Positions 40,947 through 50,317 of a DNA stretch of 58,600 bases are shown here, piece after piece (the first letter of the stretch is position 1; each line of letters begins with the position of its first letter). Under the pieces are notes generated by a model. It was not told the origin of the DNA. It worked only from the letters and a program-made list of their open reading frames with translations, and searched no databases. This stretch comes from an uncultured Ruminococcus sp. (GTDB taxonomy: Bacteria > Bacillota > Clostridia > Oscillospirales > Ruminococcaceae), in assembly GCA_900315755.1 (NCBI GenBank), contig ONAI01000007.1:1-58600 (forward strand), written 5' to 3'. Position numbers and translations under genes: made by a program.

Positions 40947-43762
40947 ATGAGAGTTTTTAAGCGAATAACAGCATTTGCGATGTCATTGGCGTTGACTGGA
41001 CAGGTTATATTGTCTGATGCAAGCGGTATAATGGTCTCGGAAAAAATATCAGTACCGGATAAGCTTTATTATGCCGACAGCTTCGGAGATGTACTGAGCG
41101 GTGCTGAATACACTATAATGGTGCGGCTCAGCGGAAAGCTTATAACAGCGGATAATACCGGCAATGTCATTCAGTGGGAGGACAAAGGCGATAACTCACA
41201 GCGCTGGAAAATAGTCAGCTGCCGTAACGGTATGTGCAGTATTCATCCGGCTTCGGACACCTCGCTGGCACTTACCGTTGAAAACGGCGACAGTACAAAC
41301 GGCAACAATATATACCTCTCTGCTTATGAGGACGTTCCTTCTCAGCATTTTATACTTCACCGTACTGATGATGCTTACTATATAACTGCGGAGTGCTCAG
41401 GAAATGCCGCGCTCGATGTATATGACATAAGCTATGATAACGGCGCGAACATTGACCAATGGGACTATTGGCAGGGTGAGGGACAGAAGTTCTATATTCG
41501 TCCTGCTGACGGCGACTACTCTCTCATACGTGGCGATATGAATATGGACGGCAAGGTAAATGGCTGCGACAAGATACTCATGGGGCGTTATATTTACGGC
41601 GGCGTGAAGAATTCTTCTGTTCCGGAATCATATATAGCTGATATGAATGCGGACGGAGTTTGTGATACTAAGGATTATCAGCTGATAACTGACTATATCC
41701 TCGGCAGGGATATTGATATTGAATCCCGGAGCAGGATACCGTATGAAAAGGAAGAGTCTGGAAGTCAGGAGTCGGCACAGAATGTCTGCGCGATCCCTAC
41801 ATATTCAAGGGTGAGGACGGTCTTTATCATATGCTTGCAACGGATATGAAGTCGTCCCTTGGCTGGAACAGCAACCGTAATCTTATAAGTGCGAAGTCTA
41901 CCGACCTTGTACACTGGTTTGATGAGTCGCTGATCGAGATAGCAAACAAGTATCCGAATATGCAGAATGCCGACAGAGCATGGGCACCGCAGGCTATTTA
42001 TGACCGTGAAAAGGACTCCTATATGATCTATTTTGCGGCGAGAGTTCCGGGAACTGATGACAGGACGATAATGTACTATGTTTACAGCAAAGACCTTAAA
42101 AACCTCGATACTGCACCGCAGCTGCTGTTTGCTCCGCAGAACGGAAACGATGCAATAGATTCCGATATAATCTTTGAAAACGGCAAGTATTATATGTATT
42201 ACAAAAACGAGACCAACAAGCGTATATATCTTGCGGTATCCGATCATGCAAGCGGTCCTTACAGTGAGATAAAGCAGGTCTCTGAGGGCAATATAGGAGT
42301 TGAAGGACCTAATATCTACAAGCTGCTCGGCAGTGATAAGTGGCTGATGATGTCGGATGCTTACGGTAACGGCTATTACGTTATGCAGGAGACTGCTGAT
42401 CTCGAAAACTTTACTACCGTACCGCGAAGTGAGTACAGTTTCGACTTTACTCCGCGTCATGGGTATGTTATACCAATAAACGGCGATCAGTATAATGCTC
42501 TTGTGAGCGCTTTTCCTTCTGACGGACTGAATCAGATAAACACAGGTATCGAGCCTGTGAACGTACATATCAATTTAGGTGATGACGCGGTTCTGCCGGA
42601 CAAGGTAACAGCCGATTACAGTGACGGTGCGAAGTCTGAATTCTCTGTTAAATGGGATGAAGCAGAGCGTAAGAGGATAGATACTTCAAAGCCCGGAAGA
42701 TATAGTGTTACCGGAAAGGTTATATCGACCTCAGATATTTACAGCGAGCCTTTCATAACAGAACGTGCAGATCCTTACATTGTTGACGGCGGGGATGGAT
42801 ACTACTATTTCACAGCATCTTATCCGGCTTACGGCAGCGTTGACAAGGGCTATGACAGGATAATCCTCAGACGCAGTCCGACCGTTGCCGGACTTGCCGA
42901 GGCGGAGGAAAAGGTGATATGGAAAGCTCATTCATCGGGCATAATGGCAAAACACATCTGGGCACCTGAGATGCATAAAATAGGCGGAAAGTGGTATATG
43001 TTCTTTGCGGCAGGAGAGAGCGGGAATATATGGGCGATACGTCCTTACGTTCTGAAATGTGACGGCGATCCGTATACCGGAAACTGGACAGAATGCGGTC
43101 AGATGCAGGCATCATACGGCGATGACGAGTCGTTCAGGAATTTCTCACTTGATATGACCTATTTTGAACACAACGGCAGACATTACGTCATATGGGCAGA
43201 GATAAAAGGCGATTCGTCACTGTTCATGGCGGAGATAGATCCGGCTGAGCCGTATAAGCTTATCTCGAAACCGATACTTCTCACAAAGCCTGAGTATAAC
43301 TGGGAACTCGTGAATAACCGTGTAAACGAGGGCGCGGCGGTACTTGTGACGGATGAAAAGGTATATGTATTCTTTTCGGCATCCGGAACAGGTTCGGAGT
43401 ATTGTGTCGGAAGGCTTGAAGCGGACACGGATGCAGACCTTATGGATGTAAAAAGCTGGCGGAAGCTTGACCGTCCGGTGCTTTCAACGAGCGATCTGAA
43501 CGGAGAATCGGGTCCGGGACACAACAGCTTTGTGGTTGACGAAAACGGTGATCTGCTTATTGTATACCATGCGCGGCCTGAGTCTCATGCTTCCGGAAAC
43601 TGCGGAACATACAACAAAGATCCGCTGTATGATCCTTGCAGACATACACGTATCAAGCGTGTCATATTCAACTCGGACGGAACTCCGATAATCAATCTTA
43701 GTAAAGAAGCTGAACTCTCATCAGCTTGTAAAATAGTAACGGCTGAAGTAACAGTCGGATAA
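40947..43762 (+). pseudogene. Frameshifted secreted enzyme: ricin-type lectin, dockerin and two GH43 domains
   Basis: Two overlapping frames together encode one ~940-residue modular enzyme. Frame 1 (40947-~41785) gives a signal peptide, a ricin-type beta-trefoil with QxW-like repeats (NSQRWKIV, SQHFIL, GQKFYI; ~40-190) and an internal dockerin (RGDMNMDGKVNGCD and DMNADGVCDTKD). Frame 2, readable from ~41786, continues LRDPYIFKGEDGLYHML, the opening of a GH43 propeller with its catalytic base Asp in RDPYI, then VEGPNIYK with the acid Glu. An Ig-like segment follows, then a second GH43 (RADPYIVDGGDGYYYF, LDMTYFEHNGRHY, VNEGAAVL). The switch at 41784-41788 equals one missing base (GTC-CTG read as GTCTG). 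Without it the product stops at 41849. It could be a sequencing error or a true mutation; no slippery heptamer is seen. Tandem GH43 enzymes of this kind are usually arabinofuranosidases. A GH30 gene follows 19 bases later. Confidence 0.85.
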
Positions 43763-43781
43763 ACAGAAAAGGGGAATTGGT

Positions 43782-45935
43782 ATGAAATTCAAAAGAATGG
43801 TTGGAACAGTAACAGCAGCACTGGTAATGCTGTCAGGCATGACTGTTAAAGTGCCTGAGAAGTCTGCACCGGCAGATGCAGCGACAGTCATAAGTCTTGC
43901 ACCAGAGAACAAGTACGAGATCAATGGCGGAAAGTTTCAGGGCTGGGGTACATCCTTGTGCTGGTGGGCAAACAGAGTGGGATACTCAGATGTACTTGCC
44001 CAAAAGACTGCTGACCTGTTTTACGGCGATGAAGGTCTGCGTATGAATATCGCAAGATTCAACATCGGCGGCGGTGATGATCCTACACATCATCACATCA
44101 CACGTACAGACTCGAATATGCCTGGCTATACCGTTTACAACAACGGTAATGTCACATATGACTGGAACGCTGACTACAATCAGCGAAATGTGGTTCAGAG
44201 GGCAATCAAGGCTTGCGGAGACGATATGATCGTTGAGATGTTCTCAAATTCACCTCCGTATTATATGACCAACAGTGGATGCTCAACCGGCAATAAGGAC
44301 TCCGGAAAGAATAACCTGCGTGATGACCAGTACACAGCCTTTGCCGAGTATCTTGCTGAGGTCTGTGCTCACTACGAGAAATACTGGGGAGTTAAGGTGC
44401 AGAGTATTGATCCTATGAATGAGCCATATACTAACTTCTGGGGAGCGTTCAGCTATAAGCAGGAGGGATGTCACTTTGATCAGGGCAATTCCGAGTCTAA
44501 GATACTCGTTGAGCTGAAAAAATCGCTTGATAAGAGAGGCCTCAATGACGTTATAGTCTGCGGTACTGACGAGACATCTATCGACACTCAGATAGATTCA
44601 TTTAACAAGCTTTCTTCAGAGGCAAAGAATCTGCTTGGACGTATCGACACTCATACCTACGGCGGTTCACAGCGTTCAAAGCTGAAGGAGACTGCTCTTG
44701 CAAACGGCAAGAATCTCTGGATGAGTGAAGTGGACGGCAGCGGCGTATCAGGTACAAATGCCGGAGAAATGGGCGCAGCTCTGTGGCTTGCAGAGCGTAT
44801 GGTCCTTGACTGCAACGAGCTCAACTGCTCTGCATGGATACTCTGGCAGGCTATTGATAATCATATCTCATCAGTCGGAATGAACGGCAACAAGGATAAG
44901 GGAATGGTCAATGTAAACGGCGGTTTCTGGGGACTTGCAGTCGCTGACCACGATAAGAACGAAGTCATACTCACAAAGAAGTATTATTCATTCGGACAGT
45001 TTTCGAGATACATCCGTCCGGGTATGACCATGCTTAAATCTACCGGAAATACTATGGCTGCATTTGACGAAAAAACCGGCAGACTTGTAGTTGTAGCTAT
45101 CAACAGCGGAAGTTCAGCGCAGGAATTCAACGTTGACCTCTCCGGCTTTGATGAGGTAGGCGTATCTGCACAGGTTATACGTACAAGTAATACCGAAAGC
45201 TGGAAGGATGCAGGAAACATTGCACTTAACGGTACTTCCCTCAAAACTCAGCTTGCACCTCAGTCGATAACAACATATATCGTTGACGGTATGAAGGGCG
45301 GTTCGTCACTTGAAAACAAGATAGAGATCAAGCCGGAAATGCTCAGCGGTACCGATTCGTGGAAGAGCATGGGATCATCCGATTTCTATAAGGCTTACGA
45401 CGGCAGCACAAGTACATACTTCGACGGCGTCGGCGATGGCTGGACAATGGTAGACCTCGGCAGAAACTACGATATATCAGCTATTGGCTATGCACCGAGA
45501 AACGGTTATGAGTATCGTATGGCAGACGGCAGATTTGAGTTCTCGCAGGACGGTATCAACTGGCAGACAGCTTATACAGTCAACGGCAAACCGCGTTCAG
45601 GAATGAATTACGTTAAGAGATTGGGCTGCGAAAATAAGGCGAGGTATGTGCGCTATGCAGTACCGAGCGGAGCGCCTCAGAACGAATACAACAAGGATAG
45701 TGTTTATTGCTGCAACATTGCTGAGATAGAGCTTTACGGCACACCGGAAGCCGTTAAAGGCGATGTGAACAGCGACGGATCAGTTGACACAGCAGACATT
45801 GTTATGCTGCAAAGGTATCTTTTCGGAAAAATAACGGAGATAAATATGGAAGCTGCTGATCTTTGCAGGGACGATAAACTCAACGGTTATGACATGATAC
45901 TTCTTCGCAGACTGGTGTTTGCAAAGGCGGTCTGA
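43782..45935 (+). CDS. Secreted GH30 glycoside hydrolase with discoidin-like and dockerin modules
   Basis: 717 residues. Signal peptide (~1-33), then a GH30 catalytic barrel with side beta domain (~38-505) containing FQGWGTSLCWWA, the acid/base Glu214 in DPMNEP and the nucleophile Glu316 in MSEVDGSG. A discoidin/F5-8C-like carbohydrate-binding module follows (~520-655; KAYDGSTSTYF, GWTMVDLG, ARYVRYAV), then a C-terminal type I dockerin (GDVNSDGSVDTADIVMLQRY and a second, weaker repeat RDDKLNGYDMILLRR). The sequence style is that of endo-beta-1,6-galactanases of GH30 rather than xylanases (inference). Together with the GH43/ricin protein upstream it suggests breakdown of arabinogalactan side chains at the cell surface. 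Confidence 0.9.
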   Translation: MKFKRMVGTVTAALVMLSGMTVKVPEKSAPADAATVISLAPENKYEINGGKFQGWGTSLCWWANRVGYSDVLAQKTADLFYGDEGLRMNIARFNIGGGDDPTHHHITRTDSNMPGYTVYNNGNVTYDWNADYNQRNVVQRAIKACGDDMIVEMFSNSPPYYMTNSGCSTGNKDSGKNNLRDDQYTAFAEYLAEVCAHYEKYWGVKVQSIDPMNEPYTNFWGAFSYKQEGCHFDQGNSESKILVELKKSLDKRGLNDVIVCGTDETSIDTQIDSFNKLSSEAKNLLGRIDTHTYGGSQRSKLKETALANGKNLWMSEVDGSGVSGTNAGEMGAALWLAERMVLDCNELNCSAWILWQAIDNHISSVGMNGNKDKGMVNVNGGFWGLAVADHDKNEVILTKKYYSFGQFSRYIRPGMTMLKSTGNTMAAFDEKTGRLVVVAINSGSSAQEFNVDLSGFDEVGVSAQVIRTSNTESWKDAGNIALNGTSLKTQLAPQSITTYIVDGMKGGSSLENKIEIKPEMLSGTDSWKSMGSSDFYKAYDGSTSTYFDGVGDGWTMVDLGRNYDISAIGYAPRNGYEYRMADGRFEFSQDGINWQTAYTVNGKPRSGMNYVKRLGCENKARYVRYAVPSGAPQNEYNKDSVYCCNIAEIELYGTPEAVKGDVNSDGSVDTADIVMLQRYLFGKITEINMEAADLCRDDKLNGYDMILLRRLVFAKAV

Positions 45936-46038
45936 TACAGCAGTATCAAGGTGTTGTATATCACGTACAAAACGAGCGGCAGCTCATTGTGAAACACGCC
46001 AAAATTATGAAATAACTGTTAATTTTAGATAGAAGATA

Positions 46039-46067
46039 TTGACAAACAGCAACGAATGTGTTAATAT
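46039..46067 (+). promoter_or_regulatory. Sigma-A promoter of the candidate small RNA
   Basis: TTGACA (46039-46044), 17-base spacer, TAATAT (46062-46067). No coding gene begins between it and the terminator at 46145. Confidence 0.75.
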
Positions 46068-46074
46068 ATACTTA

Positions 46075-46174
46075 CAGAATATTACTGATGAATTACAGTA
46101 ATTGTTGCATGATCTATTCCTCCTTAGTTATCATACCTCTTGAAAAAGGCTGCGGTTTTCCGCAGCCTTTTTTC
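46075..46174 (+). ncRNA. Candidate ~100-nt small regulatory RNA
   Basis: A self-contained unit lies between the GH30 gene and feoB: a near-consensus promoter, a perfect seven-pair 5' hairpin (ATTACTG 46081-46087 / CAGTAAT 46096-46102), about 40 unpaired bases rich in C and T, and a strong intrinsic terminator. The open stretch includes TTCCTCCTTAG (46117-46127) and later ACCTCTTG. The first resembles the anti-Shine-Dalgarno end of 16S rRNA and could pair with ribosome binding sites of target mRNAs. This is the layout of CU-rich regulatory RNAs in Gram-positives. Expression is inferred, not shown. feoB has its own promoter further downstream, so this is not simply the feoB leader. Confidence 0.6.
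46145..46173 (+). terminator. Intrinsic terminator upstream of feoB
   Basis: Perfect 11-pair stem (46145-46155 / 46160-46170) with a TTTT loop, continuing into a T run. It would end the small RNA and any GH30 read-through. Confidence 0.96.
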
Positions 46175-46202
46175 GTTTGAGAAGCCGCTTTATCCAGTGC
46201 TA

Positions 46203-46231
46203 TTGACATTATTGGCAAATTGAACTATAAT
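46203..46231 (+). promoter_or_regulatory. Consensus sigma-A promoter of feoB
   Basis: TTGACA (46203-46208), 17-base spacer, TATAAT (46226-46231), both perfect. No clear Fur-type palindrome is visible around it, so iron control cannot be read from the sequence. Confidence 0.9.
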
Positions 46232-46278
46232 TAATGTGTGAAGAATAAATACAGAAACATGAAAAGGAGTGCCAATTA

Positions 46279-48627
46279 ATGGCAACACTAAAAGAAATTA
46301 AGATCGGCGAAACAGTAAAGATAAAGAAGCTCAACGTTGATGGTGCATTGAGACAGCATTTTCTTGATATGGGTGTTATTCCCGGAACTGAGATAACTCT
46401 CGTAAAATTTGCACCTATGGGCGATCCTATGGAATTAAGGCTTCATGGGTATGAACTCACGCTGAGGCTTGCCGATGCAGAAAAAATAGAAGTATCCGAA
46501 AAGATCAATGCTTCCGGTACTTCTTTAAAAGTTTCAAAAGCCCCTAAGACTGCCCATCCGGGACTTGGTGAAGGCGGAAAGTTCCATCCGAAGGGTACGG
46601 GAAATCCGCTTCCTGATGGTACAGTAATGCGTTTTGCACTTGTAGGAAATCAGAACAGCGGCAAGACCACTTTGTTCAACAGACTTACCGGTTCAAAGCA
46701 GCACGTAGGTAATTTTCCGGGAGTTACAGTCGATCGCAAGGACGGTGCGATAAAGGGCTATCCTAATACGATCATAACTGATCTGCCAGGTATATATTCG
46801 ATGTCACCTTACAGCAATGAGGAGATAGTTTCACGTAATTTCGTGCTCAATGAGAAGCCCCATGCTATAATAAACATAGTAGATTCTACAAATATCGAGC
46901 GAAATCTCTATCTGACCATGCAGCTTCTTGAAATGAATATACCTATGGTCGTTGCACTCAACATGATGGATGAGCTGACTGCTAACGGCGGAGGCATAAA
47001 CGTAAATAAAATGGAAGAGATGCTTGGTGTACCTGTTGTACCAATATCAGCGGCAAAAAACGAGGGAATCGCTGAACTTGTTGAACACGCGGTACATATT
47101 GCAAAGTATCAGGAATGTCCGGTGCGTCAGGATATATGCGATAAAACTTCAAACGGAGGTGCTGTTCACAGATGTCTGCACGGAATAAGCCATCTCATAG
47201 AAGATCACGCTGAAGTATCAGGACTTCCGCTGCGTTTTGCGGCAAGCAAGGTAGTTGAAGGCGATGAACTTATAATCAAGCAACTTGTGCTTGACAAAAA
47301 TGAAGAAGAACTGATCGGACATATAGTTCTTCAGATGGAGAACGAGAGACAACTCGACAGAAGTGCTGCGATAGCTGATATGCGTTATAATTTCATATAT
47401 CGTCTGTGCGGAAGTACGGTTACAAAGCCTACCGAGAGCAAGGAACATATCCGCAGCCGTAAGATAGATTCGGTATTGACAGGAAAATACACAGCGATAC
47501 CTATGTTTATAATTATAATGTCGCTTGTATTCTGGCTGACGTTCAATGTTATCGGAGCATTTTTGCAGAATCTGCTTGAAAGCGGAATAGATTCACTCAC
47601 GGAAGCAGCTGATATTGCTCTGACGAATGCAAAAGTCAACAGCACGATACACAGTCTGATAATCGACGGAATATTTTCAGGTGTGGGAAGTGTGCTGAGC
47701 TTTCTGCCGATAATAGTAACGCTGTTTTTCTTCCTTTCGTTTCTTGAGGACAGCGGATATATTGCGCGAGTGGCATTCTTTATGGACAAACTCCTGCGAA
47801 AGATCGGACTTTCAGGAAGAAGCATAGTACCGCTGCTGATAGGCTTCGGATGTTCTGTTCCTGCTGTTATGGCTACGAGGACGCTTTCGAGTGAGCGGGA
47901 CAGAAAAATGACCATAATCCTTACGCCGTTCATGAGCTGTACAGCAAAGCTTCCGATATATGCGTTCTTTGTAAACGCATTTTTCGATGAATACCGCGCG
48001 TTGATAATGATAGGTCTCTATCTTCTTGGTATATTAACCGGAATAATCGCAGCGATGATCTATAAGTTGACCATATTCCGCAGCGAGGCAGTACCATTTG
48101 TAATGGAGCTTCCGAATTATCGTTTGCCGGGTGCCGGAAACGTAGCACAGCTGCTGTGGGAAAAGGCAAAGGACTTCCTGCAAAGAGCATTCTCTGTTAT
48201 CCTCATAGCCACAGTTATCGTATGGTTTCTGCAAAGATTCGATATGCATCTGAATATGGCTGATAATGCCGAAGTGAGCATACTTGCAGCCGCAGCGAGT
48301 ATCTTCGTACCGATAATGAAGCCGCTCGGACTTGGTGACTGGCGCATACTTGTTTCGCTTGTCAGCGGGTTCATAGCAAAAGAAAGTGTAGTTTCGACAA
48401 TGGAGATACTTTACGGTGAAGGCGTAGAAAATACGATGTCACCGCTTGCAGCAGCTTCAATGCTTGCATTTTCACTGCTTTATACTCCGTGCGTAGCTGC
48501 AATTGCAGCTGTCAGGAGGGAACTCGGCGGCAAATGGGCATTTGCACTCGCAGCAGTACAATGTGTTATAGCTTGGGTAGCAGCATTTGGCATCAGGCTG
48601 ATTGGATTAATGATAGGAGCAGGCTGA
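46279..48627 (+). CDS. feoB: Ferrous iron transporter: FeoA-FeoB fusion
   Basis: 782 residues. Residues 1-75 form a FeoA/SH3-like domain (LKEIKIGETVKIKKLN...ELTLRLADAEKIEV) fused to a full FeoB. The G domain has G1 GNQNSGKTTLFNRLTG, G2 NFPGVTVD, G3 DLPGIYSM and G4 NMMD. The membrane half has the two gate regions including SGRSIVPLLIGFGCSVPAVMATRTL and GDWRILVSLVSGFIAKESVVSTM. It imports Fe(II). A small Cys-rich membrane protein gene starts on its last base, forming an operon. Confidence 0.96.
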   Translation: MATLKEIKIGETVKIKKLNVDGALRQHFLDMGVIPGTEITLVKFAPMGDPMELRLHGYELTLRLADAEKIEVSEKINASGTSLKVSKAPKTAHPGLGEGGKFHPKGTGNPLPDGTVMRFALVGNQNSGKTTLFNRLTGSKQHVGNFPGVTVDRKDGAIKGYPNTIITDLPGIYSMSPYSNEEIVSRNFVLNEKPHAIINIVDSTNIERNLYLTMQLLEMNIPMVVALNMMDELTANGGGINVNKMEEMLGVPVVPISAAKNEGIAELVEHAVHIAKYQECPVRQDICDKTSNGGAVHRCLHGISHLIEDHAEVSGLPLRFAASKVVEGDELIIKQLVLDKNEEELIGHIVLQMENERQLDRSAAIADMRYNFIYRLCGSTVTKPTESKEHIRSRKIDSVLTGKYTAIPMFIIIMSLVFWLTFNVIGAFLQNLLESGIDSLTEAADIALTNAKVNSTIHSLIIDGIFSGVGSVLSFLPIIVTLFFFLSFLEDSGYIARVAFFMDKLLRKIGLSGRSIVPLLIGFGCSVPAVMATRTLSSERDRKMTIILTPFMSCTAKLPIYAFFVNAFFDEYRALIMIGLYLLGILTGIIAAMIYKLTIFRSEAVPFVMELPNYRLPGAGNVAQLLWEKAKDFLQRAFSVILIATVIVWFLQRFDMHLNMADNAEVSILAAAASIFVPIMKPLGLGDWRILVSLVSGFIAKESVVSTMEILYGEGVENTMSPLAAASMLAFSLLYTPCVAAIAAVRRELGGKWAFALAAVQCVIAWVAAFGIRLIGLMIGAG

Positions 48628-48785
48628 TGAATGTGATCGACGTTATACTTATAATTCTGATAGCATTGGCGATAATATGGGCGTTGAGAGTGTGTATACG
48701 CAATAAGAAAAACGGAAAGTGCTGCGGTGATTGCTCGTATTGCGCCGGCTGCGGTAAAGAAGAGGAGAAACGGCATGAGTTATAA
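48627..48785 (+). CDS. FeoB-associated Cys-rich membrane protein
   Basis: 52 residues from the ATG that shares a base with the feoB stop (TGATG). One membrane helix (VIDVILIILIALAIIWALRVCI) is followed by a cytosolic tail with a cysteine cluster (CCGDCSYCAGC). Proteins of this kind sit behind feoB in many Firmicutes and may bind iron or modulate FeoB; the function is not established. Confidence 0.92.
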   Translation: MNVIDVILIILIALAIIWALRVCIRNKKNGKCCGDCSYCAGCGKEEEKRHEL

Positions 48786-49209
48786 TTTTTATGGCTGGGA
48801 AACAGCTTTAGTGCCTGCTGTAAGCGACGAATTCAAAGGTATTGAAACACCTCAGCAGCTTTATGATATACTTACAGGTATATGGTGCGAATATACCTGT
48901 GCACCTCGTTTGCGGAGCGGATGGAGCAAGGAGAATATCACTCTTGGACAGTGCTCGATAACTGCATTTTTAGTGCAGGACATCTTTGGAGGAAAGGTAT
49001 ATGGAATACTGCGTCCCGGCGGTAACTATCATTGCTATAATGTGGTAGGTGATTCTGTATTTGACCTTACGAGTGAGCAGTTCGGGGATGAAAGACTTGA
49101 TTACAGCGATAATCCTGAACAGTTCCGGGAAATACACTTTGCCAAAGCTGAGAAACGTGAAAGATATGAGTATCTTCGCAGTGAACTGAAAAAGTATCTT
49201 GCAAAGTGA
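48775..49209 (+). CDS. YunG-like protein of unknown function
   Basis: 144 residues from the ATG at 48775, after GAGGAGAAACGGC; an upstream ATG at 48727 lies inside the Cys-rich gene. A central stretch GQCSITAFLVQDIFGGKVYGI followed by NYHCYNVVGDSVFDLT recalls YunG and papain/transglutaminase-like folds, with a candidate Cys and His pair. No signal peptide. Overlaps the previous gene by 11 bases, so it probably belongs to the feo operon; any role in iron handling is a guess. Confidence 0.78.
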   Translation: MSYNFYGWETALVPAVSDEFKGIETPQQLYDILTGIWCEYTCAPRLRSGWSKENITLGQCSITAFLVQDIFGGKVYGILRPGGNYHCYNVVGDSVFDLTSEQFGDERLDYSDNPEQFREIHFAKAEKRERYEYLRSELKKYLAK

Positions 49210-49228
49210 CAGATACGCAGTTAATAAG

Positions 49229-49270
49229 TGCTCCCCTCAGGAGTTATCCTGAGGGGAGCATATCATTTTA
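49229..49270 (+). terminator. Terminator of the feo operon
   Basis: Perfect 14-pair stem (49229-49242 / 49247-49260) with a GTTA loop, followed by TATCATTTTATC. It also stands downstream of the convergent glycosyltransferase gene. Confidence 0.88.
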
Positions 49271-49320
49271 TCATAAATTGTGTAATTCAGTATCGGAGCA
49301 TAAGCACATCGGGGGGAATA

Positions 49321-50304
49321 TCAGTTATTATCTTCGTCTCTGTGGTCCCATTTGTGTTTAACTACGAATTGAGGTGCTTTATTGATGCTTATGTAAGTTC
49401 TGCCGACATATTCACCGATTATGCCGAGCATCATCATTATCATTCCGCCGATGAACATAAGTATAGTGACTATCGAGGCGTAACCCATCATAATATCCGG
49501 ATTTACAAGCTTTCGGATTATCATTGCCAGACCAAAAATGAATCCTAAAAAAGCGCAGGTCAGACCAGAAAAAGTAGCAAATCTCAGAGGAAGTATCGAA
49601 AAGGCAGTGAAGCCGTTCATCCATAGGGCGATCAGCTTAGTGAACGTATAGTTTGAAGTACCGAACTGCCGTTCTCTGTGCTTTACCGGAACAGATGTGA
49701 TATTCCTTGTTACTCTGAGCAGCAGACCGCCTATATAAGGGTAAGCGCCGTCATATTTCAAGATCTCGTTTATGATATACCTTTTTCCTGCCCAGAAGCT
49801 TGTAACGCGGACATTCTTAGGCTGTCCGACCAGCTTTTCTGCCATCTTGACATTGACCCATGAGCCTATATTGCGATACCATTTCTGTTTTATCTCGTCA
49901 TACTTTCCGAAAGCCAGATCATAGCCTTCATCGAGCTTTGCTATGAGGTCAAAAACCGATTCAATAGGCATCTGACCGTCATCGTCGAGACTGATGACAT
50001 AATCGCCCCTCACTTCGTGGAAGCCTGCCATTTGAGCCGAAGCCTGACCGAAATTTCGTGGAAAATCCACACCAACTATCTTGTGGTCTTCAGCGGAAAG
50101 CTTCTCTATTTCCCTGAGAGTGCCGTCTCTGGAGTAGTCATTCACAAGTATTATCTCGTAATCGTATTCATCTTTTTTTTTCCGGACCTCGCCTCTTATC
50201 TCATCAACAACGCTTCTGATCGTTTTTTCAGAGCAATAGCAGGGGATAACGAAGCTGATTGTTTTTAGTCCTGATCTGCTTTCAGAAGCAGGAATACTGC
50301 TCAT
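49321..50304 (-). CDS. GT2 family membrane glycosyltransferase (GtrB/ArnC/DPM1-like)
   Basis: 327 residues. The GT-A domain begins ISFVIPCYCSEKTIRSVVDEI and carries LVNDYSRDGTL, FPRNFGQASAQMAG and the metal-binding SLDDDGQMP (DXD). Two C-terminal membrane helices (FSGLTCAFLGFIFGLAMII and ASIVTILMFIGGMIMMMLGI) end in the typical GEYVGRTY motif. Such enzymes transfer a sugar from a nucleotide to undecaprenyl or dolichyl phosphate. Third gene of a minus-strand operon with an ATP-grasp and a Gfo/Idh enzyme, 13 bases after the ATP-grasp stop. Confidence 0.93.
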   Translation of the reverse strand: MSSIPASESRSGLKTISFVIPCYCSEKTIRSVVDEIRGEVRKKKDEYDYEIILVNDYSRDGTLREIEKLSAEDHKIVGVDFPRNFGQASAQMAGFHEVRGDYVISLDDDGQMPIESVFDLIAKLDEGYDLAFGKYDEIKQKWYRNIGSWVNVKMAEKLVGQPKNVRVTSFWAGKRYIINEILKYDGAYPYIGGLLLRVTRNITSVPVKHRERQFGTSNYTFTKLIALWMNGFTAFSILPLRFATFSGLTCAFLGFIFGLAMIIRKLVNPDIMMGYASIVTILMFIGGMIMMMLGIIGEYVGRTYISINKAPQFVVKHKWDHRDEDNN

Positions 50305-50317
50305 TGCAATTACCTCT

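Noticed and set aside
41780-41795. Programmed -1 ribosomal frameshift in the GH43 gene
   Set aside because: No X-XXY-YYZ slippery heptamer and no following stem or pseudoknot was seen. A missing base is the simpler reading.
46109-46180. A 23-codon ORF inside the small RNA candidate
   Set aside because: No Shine-Dalgarno before its ATG, and it runs through the terminator stem. Translation is unlikely.
46203-46278. Fur box at the feoB promoter
   Set aside because: The promoter spacer is AT-rich but shows no convincing GATAATGATWATCATTATC-type symmetry.
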